Source: JBHFEI01 sp041928815
GTDB lineage: Bacteria > Pseudomonadota > Alphaproteobacteria > Rhizobiales > Rhizobiaceae
Length of the DNA: 64,000 nucleotides
Reading direction: 5' to 3'
Assembly: GCF_041928815.1 (NCBI RefSeq)
Contig: NZ_JBHFEI010000006.1
Span: 124,001 to 188,000 of the forward strand
The position numbers and the translations under genes were made by a program. Positions 54,748 to 63,056 of this stretch are shown piece after piece (the stretch's first letter is position 1; each line of letters begins with the position of its first letter). The notes below the pieces were generated by a model. That model had not been told where the DNA came from. It did not search any database and saw nothing but the letters and a program-made list of their open reading frames with translations.

Positions 54748-56405
54748 TGCTGCGTCCGTCCTTCGCTGCCGGTCGTCGCCATGTCGAGACCGCGCGCGGT
54801 GCAGGGGGCGAAGGCGTCGAGCGCGGCCGTATAGGCCGTCGTGCGCACATCCATCATCCCGAGCACGGTGTGGAAGAGGTTGTCATGCGACATGGGATGA
54901 TCCGAATAGGCGAGAAGGCAGGATGCATCAAGGCCCCGCTCGTGCTGAAACGGCGTCGAGAACCAGGCGAGGAAGGGAATGTGCGTCTGCTCCACGGGGG
55001 CGATCGCGTAAGGCGCGCCGTGCAGGTAGAGCCCGTTCTCGCCGAGCGATTCGCCGTGGTCGGACATGTAGACCATGGCGCCGGCGACGCGGTCGGTATG
55101 GCGGTCGAGCGTGCGGACGATGCCGGCGAGCACGTGGTCGGTATAGAGGATCGTGTTGTCATAGGCGTTGACGATCTCCTCCTCCGTGCAGCTCATCAGC
55201 TCGGCCGTGCGGCAGTCGGGGGTGAAGCGGCGATAGGCGTCCGGGTAGCGCCGGTAATAGGCGGGGCCATGGCTGCCGATCTGGTGGATGACGATCACCG
55301 TGTCGGCCGTCGCCGCCGCGACCTTCTGCTCGAGCCCGTCGAGGAAGATCTCGTCGAGGCATTCCCCGCCGCGACAGAGCGGCGAATCGCCCTTGGCGTT
55401 CAGGCTGGCATAGTCGATCAGGCGGGCGACGCCCTTCGAACCGGTATTGTTGTCCCACCAGGCGACATCGATGCCGGCATGCTTCAGCACATCGGTCAGG
55501 TTCTCGCGGCCCTTGGCCCGCGCCGCCGTATAGGCCTCGCGGCCGAAACCGGAGAACATGCAGGGCAGAGAAACGGCCGTCGCCGTGCCGCAGCTCGTCG
55601 CATCGGTGAAGTTGACGACGTTCAGCGCCTTGAGCTCCGGGTTCGTCTCCCGGCCATAGCCGTTCAGGGAAAAGTTCATCGCCCGCGCGGTCTCTCCGGC
55701 GACGACGACGAGCACCCGGGGCTTGCGTCCCGGAACATGGGCGTCCGCCACCGTCGCGTCCCTGCCGTAGGGCGCCGCGACGATGCGGCTTTCGCTGAGG
55801 TCCTCGAGCGCATAATTGACCGCCGCGCTGATCGGCCCGGCCGGGTGAAAGAGCGCCATCACGTCGCGATGCTCGCGGATGACGAAGGCGAAGGAGGCGA
55901 AATTGGCGGCGATCAGCAGGCCGGCGCAGACGAGGCAGGAGACGATGACGGCCGCGTTGCGCCCGACCGTCCTCAGGAACGGCCGGTGCCGGATCCGGAC
56001 CGCCGCGATCACGGCCGAAGGCAGAAGACCGTAAAGACAGAGATGAAGGAAGAGCGAGGGCGTCAGCATCTGCCCGCCCTCCGCGCTCGTCGTGGTCACG
56101 GCGTTGCCGATCATGTCGCGATCGATGATCACGCCGTAGCGGTCGGCGAAATAGGAACTCGCCGCCGCCGCCAGGACGAGAAGGATCGCGACCGGCTTCT
56201 GCACGTAAGGGGCGGAGACGACCGTCAACGCCGCGAAGGCGAGCAGGCAGATCGACACGCCGAAGGCGGCAAGGCTCGCCGGCGAATGGGAGAGCGCGGC
56301 GGCGGCGTGCGACCAGAAGCTGCGGTTCGTCACCGCAAGCACATAGACGAGGGTGACAAGGGTCAGGGTAAGGCTGCCGACCGCCGGCCGCCGAAGGACG
56401 ATCAT
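54744..56405 (-). CDS. eptA: Lipid A phosphoethanolamine transferase-like protein (EptA family)
   Basis: 553 residues: about five N-terminal transmembrane helices (1-210), then a periplasmic sulfatase-like catalytic domain. The catalytic threonine and zinc region is seen in VVVAGETARAMNFSLNGYGRETNP (about 232-255), with CGTATAVSLPCMFS, VIHQIGSHGPAYYRRYP, and the metal-binding MVYMSDHGESLGE (about 455-467) and HIPFLAWFS. Modification of lipid A by this family lowers negative charge and gives polymyxin tolerance; the substrate here is inferred. Forms a 4-base overlap with dgkA. Confidence 0.93.
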   Translation of the reverse strand: MIVLRRPAVGSLTLTLVTLVYVLAVTNRSFWSHAAAALSHSPASLAAFGVSICLLAFAALTVVSAPYVQKPVAILLVLAAAASSYFADRYGVIIDRDMIGNAVTTTSAEGGQMLTPSLFLHLCLYGLLPSAVIAAVRIRHRPFLRTVGRNAAVIVSCLVCAGLLIAANFASFAFVIREHRDVMALFHPAGPISAAVNYALEDLSESRIVAAPYGRDATVADAHVPGRKPRVLVVVAGETARAMNFSLNGYGRETNPELKALNVVNFTDATSCGTATAVSLPCMFSGFGREAYTAARAKGRENLTDVLKHAGIDVAWWDNNTGSKGVARLIDYASLNAKGDSPLCRGGECLDEIFLDGLEQKVAAATADTVIVIHQIGSHGPAYYRRYPDAYRRFTPDCRTAELMSCTEEEIVNAYDNTILYTDHVLAGIVRTLDRHTDRVAGAMVYMSDHGESLGENGLYLHGAPYAIAPVEQTHIPFLAWFSTPFQHERGLDASCLLAYSDHPMSHDNLFHTVLGMMDVRTTAYTAALDAFAPCTARGLDMATTGSEGRTQQ

Positions 56406-56584
56406 CGCAAGAGCTCTCCGCTGCGCATGTCGCGCTGCCTCAGCCGTGATTGTGGAGAAATGCGGGCAGGATCCTCCGCTCTCCCCAGAATTCGCCAGGC
56501 ATCGCGCCCTTCATAAGAAAAACCTAAAGGAAAGGCAATGCGGCCACCCGGCGCAGGACCGCCGACCTGGCGGCGGGCGGTGTC

Positions 56585-57601
56585 TCAGTGGCCGGTGCTG
56601 ACGCCGGCCTGCGCGAAGGTCGCCATGTCCGAATGGCAGGCGGCGGCGGCCTTGACGATCCCGGCAGCGAGCGCTGCCCCAGTCCCCTCGCCGAGGCGCA
56701 TGCCAAGCGCCAGAAGCGGCGTCTTGCCGAGTTTCTCGATCGCAGCAAGGTGGCCCGGCTCGCCGGACACATGGCCGATCAGGCAATGGTCGAGCGCCGC
56801 CGGATTGGCCGCATGCAGGATGGCCGCCGCGGCCGTCGCCACATAGCCGTCGATGATCACCGGTACCTTTTCCATGCGCGCGGCAAGGATCGCGCCGGCC
56901 ATGGCGGCGAGTTCGCGGCCGCCCAGACGGCGCAGCACCTCGAGGGGATCGCCGAGATGGGCGCGGTGCGTCTCGACGGCCTCATCGACCGCGGCGATCT
57001 TGCGCGCGAGGATCTCGCCCTGCGCCCCCGTCCCCGGCCCGACCCAGTCGCGCGCGCTGCCGCCATAGAGCGCCAGGTTGATCGCGGCGGCGATCGCGGT
57101 GTTGCCGATGCCCATCTCGCCGATGCACAGAAGATCCGTTCCTCCGGCCACCGCCTCCATGCCGAAGGCCATGGTCGCGGCGCAGTCGCGCTCCGAAAGC
57201 GCCGCCTCGACGGTGATGTCGCCGGTCGGATAGTCGAGCGCGAGGTCGAAGACCTTGAGCCCGAGATCGTAGGCGGCGCAGATCTGGTTGATCGCAGCAC
57301 CGCCGGCGGCGAAATTCTCCACCATCTGCGCGGTGACGGAGGGCGGAAACGGCGTGATGCCGTTGCGGGCAATGCCGTGGTTGCCGGCAAAGATCGCGAC
57401 CAGCGGCCGGTTGACGGCGGGCGGACGGCCGGTCCAGGCGGCGAGCCAGAAGGCGATCTCCTCCAGCCGGCCGAGCGCGCCCGGCGGCTTGGTCAGGTCC
57501 GCGTCGCGCGCCCGCGCGGCGGCGAGCGCCGCACCGTCCGGGCCGGGCAGCGCCTTGATGAGGTTGCGAAAGTCGTCGAAGGGCAGGCCGCTGGCGCTCA
57601 C
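56585..57601 (-). CDS. cobT: Nicotinate-nucleotide--dimethylbenzimidazole phosphoribosyltransferase
   Basis: Activates the lower ligand dimethylbenzimidazole for cobalamin assembly (named CobU in older rhizobial usage). Motifs are FAGNHGIARNGITPFP, GIGNTAIAAAI, GPGTGAQGEI and the C-terminal LGEGTGAALA with IVKAAAAC. 338 aa. GTG start with GAGGAG at 9-base spacing. The downstream eptA starts 180 bases later on the same strand. Its partner cobS is at 63.1 kb, transcribed the other way. Confidence 0.96.
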   Translation of the reverse strand: MSASGLPFDDFRNLIKALPGPDGAALAAARARDADLTKPPGALGRLEEIAFWLAAWTGRPPAVNRPLVAIFAGNHGIARNGITPFPPSVTAQMVENFAAGGAAINQICAAYDLGLKVFDLALDYPTGDITVEAALSERDCAATMAFGMEAVAGGTDLLCIGEMGIGNTAIAAAINLALYGGSARDWVGPGTGAQGEILARKIAAVDEAVETHRAHLGDPLEVLRRLGGRELAAMAGAILAARMEKVPVIIDGYVATAAAAILHAANPAALDHCLIGHVSGEPGHLAAIEKLGKTPLLALGMRLGEGTGAALAAGIVKAAAACHSDMATFAQAGVSTGH

Positions 57602-57624
57602 GATCGGATCTCCTCAAAACAAGG

Positions 57625-57640
57625 CGGGCGCGAACGCCCG
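57625..57640 (-). promoter_or_regulatory. Stable TTCG-tetraloop hairpin in the cobT leader
   Basis: Minus strand CGGGCG-TTCG-CGCCCG, a perfect 6-base stem with the very stable UUCG loop, in the short predicted 5' leader, about 24 bases before the GTG. Might affect translation or RNA stability. Confidence 0.45.
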
Positions 57641-57651
57641 TGTCGCGCACC

Positions 57652-57680
57652 GTCATAGTCAGATCGGCGCGTCCCGGCAA
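57652..57680 (-). promoter_or_regulatory. Putative cobT promoter
   Basis: Minus strand TTGCCG (57680-57675), 17 bases, TATGAC (57657-57652). Predicted leader of about 44 bases, too short to hold a cobalamin riboswitch. Confidence 0.5.
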
Positions 57681-57749
57681 CGCCTGCCGCCGACGGTGAC
57701 GGGCCGCAGGACGACGCGGCCGCCATGCCTTTGCCACATGGCGCGCCTA

Positions 57750-57888
57750 GAGCATCTCCCGCAGACGTGTGCAGCGGTTTTCGCGAAAAGCCAGACGTGA
57801 AAACTGGCGACCTGAAGCAAGGGCGTGGACCTGCAGGATCGCGGCGTGCTTCAGGATGTCCCTGCACCGGTTCCCGCCGAAAGGATGC
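57750..57888. repeat. Rhizobial intergenic repeat-like element upstream of the DUF1800 gene
   Basis: About 139 bases bounded by GAGCATC and GGATGC, with internal dyads such as GCGGTTTTCGCGAAAAGC and a GCAGGATCGCGGCGTGCTTCAGGATGTC segment. The overall pattern resembles the abundant intergenic mosaic repeats of rhizobial genomes. It ends about 10 bases before the DUF1800 start, so it may form part of its leader. Single copy in this window; family membership is from memory. Confidence 0.4.
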
Positions 57889-57897
57889 GACCTTCCC

Positions 57898-59376
57898 ATG
57901 AGCCTTTCTTCCGCCACGCTCGCAGCGACGCGATTCGGCTACGGTCCGCGCGCCGGTGAAACCCCGCCGGCCTCCGCCGCGGACCTCATGCGCCAGCTGA
58001 CGCGCGCGGCCGGGACCGCGCCTCGCTTTCCTGAAGGCGGCATCGCCGCGCGCAAGAAGGAGATCGCCCTGCTGTCGCGCATGCGCCTGACCTTCAACAG
58101 GTCGCCGCAGGGCAAGGACGAGCGCAGCAAGACCGCCTATCGCAAGGCCTACAATGCGCGGCTGATCGGCATGCTGACCCTCGACGAGCACCTGCGCTTC
58201 GTCGAGACGGTGATGTCGCCGAACGGCTTCCACGAGCGTCTCGCCGCCTTCTGGATGAACCATTTCGCCGTCAACTCGACGAAGACCGCCATGCTTCGCG
58301 TGCTCGTGCCGCTCTACGAGGCCGAGGCGATCCGCCCGGCGATGACCGGCCGCTTCGCCGATCTCGCCCGCCGCGCCGTGCTGCATCCGGCGATGCTCCT
58401 CTATCTCGACCAGCAGCGCTCGGTTGGGCCGGGGTCGCCACGCGGGCGCAAGGCCGGACGCGGGCTCAACGAGAATCTCGGTCGCGAACTCCTCGAACTG
58501 CACACGCTCGGCGCCGGGGCCGGCTACACGCAGGACGACGTGCGCAACGCCGCCCTGATCCTCACCGGCCTCGGCATCGACCGCATCACCCAGCAGACGA
58601 CCTTCCGCGCCGACATCTCCGAGCCGGGCGAGCGGCAGGTCTTCGGCGGCCGCTATGGCGGGGGGAGCCGCAGTCTTGCGGACATCGAGGACATGATCGA
58701 GGATCTCGCCGCCGATCCGCGCACCCGCGACCATATCTGCCGCAAGCTCGTGCGCCATTTCATCGCCGACAGCCCGCCCGGCGACGTCGTCGACGCGATG
58801 GTCGAGGCCTGGCGCGACAGCGGCGGCCTGCTTCAGGCCGTCTACCAGGCGATGCTCGACCATCCGCGCTCCTGGTCGGAGCCGGGCGCCAAGGCGAAGC
58901 TGCCGTTCGAGTTCATCGTCTCGTCTTTGCGCGCGCTCGGCGCCGACGAGAAGGCGCTGATGCCGAAGCCGCGGCCCTTCACTGCCGCCGCCGGCGGCGA
59001 GGAGATGATGGCGGGCGCGGAGCCCGTCACGGCGATGGTGCCGGGAACCGATCCCGAACCGGTGCGCTACCGCCAGGTCGAGCTGACGGTGCCGGGTTCC
59101 GCGCGTCTCGGCCAACCGCTCTGGCGCGCGCCGAGCCCTGCGGGCTTTGCCGACGACATGGCCACCTGGATCACCGCCGGCCAAGTGACGGAGCGCATCG
59201 GCTGGGCGCGCAGGGCGGTCGCGACCTTCGGCAAGGGCGCCGATCCCCGCGCCTTCGTGCGCAGCACGCTCGCCGATTCGGCGCGGCAGGACACGATCGA
59301 CACCGTCGCGCGCGCGCCAAACAGGGAGACCGGGCTGATGCTCGCCCTCGTCTCCCCCGAATTCAACCGCCGATAG
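57898..59376 (+). CDS. DUF1800 domain-containing protein
   Basis: 492-residue protein of the DUF1800 family. Signatures are ATRFGYGPRAGE near the N-terminus, FWMNHFAVN (about 117), NENLGRELLELHTLG (about 195) and YTQDDVRNAALILTGLG. The family is nearly always encoded with DUF1501 proteins, as here, 13 bases upstream of one. Function unknown; an association with cell-surface or secreted complexes has been suggested. No signal peptide visible at the chosen start. Confidence 0.9.
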   Translation: MSLSSATLAATRFGYGPRAGETPPASAADLMRQLTRAAGTAPRFPEGGIAARKKEIALLSRMRLTFNRSPQGKDERSKTAYRKAYNARLIGMLTLDEHLRFVETVMSPNGFHERLAAFWMNHFAVNSTKTAMLRVLVPLYEAEAIRPAMTGRFADLARRAVLHPAMLLYLDQQRSVGPGSPRGRKAGRGLNENLGRELLELHTLGAGAGYTQDDVRNAALILTGLGIDRITQQTTFRADISEPGERQVFGGRYGGGSRSLADIEDMIEDLAADPRTRDHICRKLVRHFIADSPPGDVVDAMVEAWRDSGGLLQAVYQAMLDHPRSWSEPGAKAKLPFEFIVSSLRALGADEKALMPKPRPFTAAAGGEEMMAGAEPVTAMVPGTDPEPVRYRQVELTVPGSARLGQPLWRAPSPAGFADDMATWITAGQVTERIGWARRAVATFGKGADPRAFVRSTLADSARQDTIDTVARAPNRETGLMLALVSPEFNRR

Positions 59377-59389
59377 GAGTGGCGCCGCG

Positions 59390-60568
59390 ATGAATGACCT
59401 GTTCCGCCCGAGCCGCCGGCAGTTCCTTGCCGCCGCCGCCTGCTGTGCGGCCGCGGCCCCGCTCTCGACGCCGATGACCTTTGCCGCCGTGCCCGGCGAG
59501 CGCCGCCTCGTCACCATCATCCTGCGCGGCGCGATGGACGGGCTGTCGCTCGTCCAGCCCTATGGCGACCCGATGCTGAAGGTGCACCGTCCGACGCTGG
59601 CGCTCTCGCCCGGCGCCGGCCTCCTCGACCTCGACGGCATGTTTGGCCTGAACGAGGAAGCCAATGCGTTGCTGCCGCTCTGGCAGTCGGGAGAATTGAC
59701 CTTCGTCCAGGGCCTCTCCACGCCCTATCGCAACGAGCGCAGCCATTTCGACGGGCAGGACGTGCTCGAAAGCGGCGGCGCGTCGGTGAACTCGGAACGC
59801 ACCGGCTGGCTGAACCGTGCGCTCGCCGCCGTTCCCTCCGCCGAGCGCCGGGCGATCGACGTCAACCCCTCCGCCGATCTCCTGCTGTCCGGCCCCAATC
59901 CCGTCGACGTCTGGTCGTCGCGCACCGATCTCGACATGGGCGCGGACGAGCTCGTCTTCCTCGACCGGCTCTACCGCAACGATCCCGTCTTCGCCCGGGC
60001 GCTCGCCGAAGCCGCCAAGACCGATCTCTCCGCCGACGCGATCTACAGGCAGGACAAACGCGGCACCAAGGTCGCCGACATCGCCCGGCTTGCCGGCGGC
60101 ATGCTGACGCGGGAATACCGGATCGCCAGCTTCTCGCTCGCCGGCTGGGACACCCATGCCGACCAGGTCAAGACCTTCCGCAAGCCGGCCGCCGAGCTCG
60201 CCACCGCCATCGTCACGCTGAAACAGGCGCTCGGACCCGCCGCCTGGCGCGAGACCGTCGTGCTGGCGATCACGGAATTCGGCCGCACGGTGCGCGAGAA
60301 CGGCTCGGCCGGCACCGACCACGGCACGGGAAGCCTCGCGGTCGTCGCCGGCGGCGCGATCAGGGGCGGGCGCATGGCCGGCCGCTTTCCGGGGCTCGCC
60401 GAGAAGGACCTGCTCGACGCCCGCGACCTGGCGCCGACCGGCGACGTGCGCGAACTCGCGGCCGCAATGCTGCATCGCCAGTTCGGCATCACTGCGGAGA
60501 CCATCACGAACCGCATCTTCCCCGGCCTCGACTTCGACCGCTCCTCGCCCTTGCTGAAGGCGATCTGA
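59390..60568 (+). CDS. DUF1501 domain-containing protein with Tat signal
   Basis: 392-residue sulfatase/alkaline-phosphatase-like protein. The N-terminus has a twin-arginine signal (PSRRQFLAAAACCAAAAPLS, about 7-27) and an Ala-X-Ala-type region, so export through the TatABC system encoded in this window is expected. Domain signatures are LVTIILRGAMDGLSLVQPYGDP and a metal-like motif FGRTVRENGSAGTDHGTGSLAVVAGG (about 300). Encoded with the DUF1800 partner. Function unknown. Its stop lies 10 bases from the convergent thioesterase gene. Confidence 0.92.
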   Translation: MNDLFRPSRRQFLAAAACCAAAAPLSTPMTFAAVPGERRLVTIILRGAMDGLSLVQPYGDPMLKVHRPTLALSPGAGLLDLDGMFGLNEEANALLPLWQSGELTFVQGLSTPYRNERSHFDGQDVLESGGASVNSERTGWLNRALAAVPSAERRAIDVNPSADLLLSGPNPVDVWSSRTDLDMGADELVFLDRLYRNDPVFARALAEAAKTDLSADAIYRQDKRGTKVADIARLAGGMLTREYRIASFSLAGWDTHADQVKTFRKPAAELATAIVTLKQALGPAAWRETVVLAITEFGRTVRENGSAGTDHGTGSLAVVAGGAIRGGRMAGRFPGLAEKDLLDARDLAPTGDVRELAAAMLHRQFGITAETITNRIFPGLDFDRSSPLLKAI

Positions 60569-60578
60569 CCGGCGGGGT

Positions 60579-60968
60579 TCAGCCTTCCCCGGGCACCGGC
60601 GTCGGCCGCCCGCCACCGTCGAGCGCGACCATGATGAAGACGGCGCCCGTCACCTTCTCCATGCGCGTGGTGAGGTAGCGCTGCGCCCAGGCCTCGACGC
60701 TGAGCGTGATCGAGGTGCGTCCGACGCGCACGACGTCGGTGTAGATGCACAGCGTATCGCCGATCTTCACCGGCAGTTCGAAGGCCATGTCGCGCACGGC
60801 GGCGGTGACGACGCGGCCGCGGGCGCGCTCGGCGGCGCGCATGCCGCTCGCCAGATCCATCTGCGCCATCACCCAGCCGCCGAAAATGTCGCCGGCCGCG
60901 TTCGCGTCGGCCGGCATCGCCTGCGTCCTCAGCGTCAGAACGCCGGCCGGTTCACCATTCGCGCCCAT
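60579..60968 (-). CDS. Acyl-CoA thioesterase (hotdog fold, YciA-like)
   Basis: A 129-residue hotdog-fold thioesterase. The catalytic region reads MPADANAAGDIFGGWVMAQMDLASG (about 18-42), typical of the YciA/acyl-CoA hydrolase family, followed by VRDMAFELPVKIGDTLCIYTDVVRVGRTSITLSVEAW. It hydrolyses a range of acyl-CoAs in the cytosol. The ATG at 60968 is chosen; the open frame continues far upstream but is low-complexity. Confidence 0.9.
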   Translation of the reverse strand: MGANGEPAGVLTLRTQAMPADANAAGDIFGGWVMAQMDLASGMRAAERARGRVVTAAVRDMAFELPVKIGDTLCIYTDVVRVGRTSITLSVEAWAQRYLTTRMEKVTGAVFIMVALDGGGRPTPVPGEG

Positions 60969-61197
60969 CCCGTCTCTCCTCTGGCCGATAGGTCTGCCGC
61001 CTTGATGCCCGATTCCCGCCGCCAAATCGACCGGCAGCGGCCGCAACGCTTCGTTTACCCTGATCGGATAAATTTCCCGGATCGGAACATCGGCAGGCGG
61101 CAAGGCCCTGACTTCGACGCATCGCCCCGGGACAGTCGCCGCCGGCACCGTGGTGATGCCGCCCCGCGTGGCGGGCGGCTTTTCGGGAGACGGCCCC

Positions 61198-62274
61198 TTG
61201 CGTTCTGCGTTCCTCACGCGTCTTCGCCGCTCCACCGGCTTTCTCGCCCTCTCGCTCGCCCTGACGGCCTGCAGCACCGACGGGCTTTCGCCCTCCGCCC
61301 GCATCGACGAGACGACCAATGTCGGCGCGATTCCGCCCGCCGGCACGACGGCCGCCGCGCCGGTGCCGGAGACGGATGTCGCCGCCTATCCCGTCGCCGT
61401 CGAGCCGGTTGCAAACGTGGCCGGCACGACCGCCGCGCTTTCGGCGCCGGAGGGCGGCGTCGATGTCGACGCCATGCTCGGCGTCGGCGGCGTCACCGGC
61501 CTTGCTGAGGAGCAGAGCCGCGAGATCGGTTCGCTGCCGCCCGGACCGCAGCCGGTGCCTTCCGACGCCGAAACCGGAAACGCCCTGCCGGCCGCGCGAT
61601 CGGTGCGCGACGCCGAGTCCGTCCTCGCCGAGCGCAGGCGGCTGACGAAGGACGAGGTCGCCTTCCTGCCGCGCGCCGCCAATCCGGCACGCCTCGACGA
61701 CGCGCCGACCGGCGACGGCATGCCGTCGACCGAAGCCGCCTGCCGCGCGGAACTGACCCGGCTCGGCGTGCGCTTTGCCGAGGTCCCGCCGATCTCTCAG
61801 GGCAAGTCCTGCGGCATCCCCTACCCTTTGAAGCTGAGCGGCCTGTCCGGCAACATCACCGTCAAACCCGCCGTCACCCTCAACTGCCAGGTGACGCTCG
61901 CCTTTGCCCGCTGGGTGAAGAACGAGCTCAATCCGGCCGCCCGCGCCCGCTATCTTTCCGGCATCGCCGCGATCGAGCCGATGGGCGGCTATTCCTGCCG
62001 CACGATCAATTCGCGGCGCGGCAATCCGATGTCCGAACATGCACGCGGCAATGCCATCGACATCGGCACCTTCGTGCTGAAATCCGGCAAGGAGATCGAC
62101 GTGCGGCAGAAGGGTTTTTTCGCCTTCCGCGAGAAGGGGCTGCTGAAGGCGGTGCGCGGCGACAGTTGCAAGTACTTCACCACCGTGCTCGGTCCGGGCA
62201 GCGATCCGCAGCACTGGAACCATTTCCATTTCGACCTGCGCAGCCACAAGTCCGGCCGCCGTCACTGCGACTGA
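61198..62274 (+). CDS. Extensin-family lipoprotein
   Basis: A predicted outer-membrane lipoprotein: RSAFLTRLRRSTGFLALSLALTAC with the lipobox LTAC at about residue 25. A Pro/Ala/Glu-rich linker to about 140 is followed by the extensin-like (ExlA/ExoP-type, VanY-like fold) C-terminal domain, with conserved cysteines and the segment MSEHARGNAIDIGTF (about 280) and WNHFHFDL carrying the His-His metal pair of this fold. Start TTG at 61198 with GGGAG upstream; ATG at 61156 is an alternative. Probably acts in the envelope or on peptidoglycan; specificity unknown. Confidence 0.85.
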   Translation: MRSAFLTRLRRSTGFLALSLALTACSTDGLSPSARIDETTNVGAIPPAGTTAAAPVPETDVAAYPVAVEPVANVAGTTAALSAPEGGVDVDAMLGVGGVTGLAEEQSREIGSLPPGPQPVPSDAETGNALPAARSVRDAESVLAERRRLTKDEVAFLPRAANPARLDDAPTGDGMPSTEAACRAELTRLGVRFAEVPPISQGKSCGIPYPLKLSGLSGNITVKPAVTLNCQVTLAFARWVKNELNPAARARYLSGIAAIEPMGGYSCRTINSRRGNPMSEHARGNAIDIGTFVLKSGKEIDVRQKGFFAFREKGLLKAVRGDSCKYFTTVLGPGSDPQHWNHFHFDLRSHKSGRRHCD

Positions 62275-62391
62275 CCGCCGACGCTAAAAAAGGCGGCCGA
62301 ACATCAGTGTCCTCTTGCGGACGGCATCCGGCGCGGTAAATGCTGACGCGCCTGTCCCAGCCCTCCCGGGACACATCCCAAGGACATCTCC

Positions 62392-62745
62392 ATGCCGTTC
62401 TCCCTCTCGTCCGCCGCCGTCCTGCCGATCCTGCTCCTCGTCGCCTCCAACATCTTCATGACCTTCGCCTGGTACGGGCACCTGAAATATACGAGTTCGC
62501 CCCTCTATATCGCCATCGTCGCGAGCTGGGGCATCGCCTTCTTCGAATATTGCCTCGCCGTTCCCGCCAACCGCATCGGCCACGAGGTCTATTCGGCGGC
62601 ACAGCTGAAGACGATCCAGGAGGTGATCACCCTGATCGTCTTCGCCGGCTTCTCTGTGTTCTGGCTGAAGGAAAGCCTGACCTGGAACCACGCCGTCGGC
62701 TTCTGCCTGATCGCCGCCGGCGCCGCCTTCGTCTTCAAGGGCTGA
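62392..62745 (+). CDS. DMT-superfamily protein (DUF486)
   Basis: 117-residue membrane protein with four helices (VLPILLLVASNIFMTFAWYGHL, PLYIAIVASWGIAFFEYCLAV, TIQEVITLIVFAGFSVFWL, HAVGFCLIAAGAAFVF) typical of the DUF486 branch of the drug/metabolite transporter superfamily. Substrate unknown. AAGGACATCTCC precedes the ATG. Confidence 0.9.
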   Translation: MPFSLSSAAVLPILLLVASNIFMTFAWYGHLKYTSSPLYIAIVASWGIAFFEYCLAVPANRIGHEVYSAAQLKTIQEVITLIVFAGFSVFWLKESLTWNHAVGFCLIAAGAAFVFKG

Positions 62746-63056
62746 AACCGCCTTTCTCCCTGTCGACGTCCAAGCCGAACCGGACGTCGCTGGCCGATCC
62801 CTCCGGCGGCATCGCCGATCGGCATGCCGCCGGCGGCGGGCACGGCGTCATATCCTGCACGCCCGGTCGATGCGCGACCCTGAACCTCGGCTTCGTCCCC
62901 GTCGAGGACGCCGGCGTCGCCGACGTAAACGTAGCGGGGCCGCAGCCGGTGATTGCCCGCGTGAGCGAAGACGCTTGATCCCGACAGGCGCTCCGTGACA
63001 TCTGCCTGGCGGCAGCGGCGTCGGCGACAGGGCGGACCCCTTGCGGAGACGCATCG
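62746..63056. other. Unexplained 311-base gap before cobS
   Basis: No gene with a recognisable product or a good start. Reading frames are long on both strands because of high GC, but none shows a domain. The stretch GTGACATCTGCCTGGC at 62995-63010 only faintly recalls a B12-box; the flanking cobalamin-riboswitch core sequences are not visible, so I do not call a riboswitch. Confidence 0.4.

Noticed and set aside
57602..57749. Cobalamin riboswitch before cobT
   Set aside because: The predicted promoter leaves only about 44 bases of leader and no B12-box was seen.
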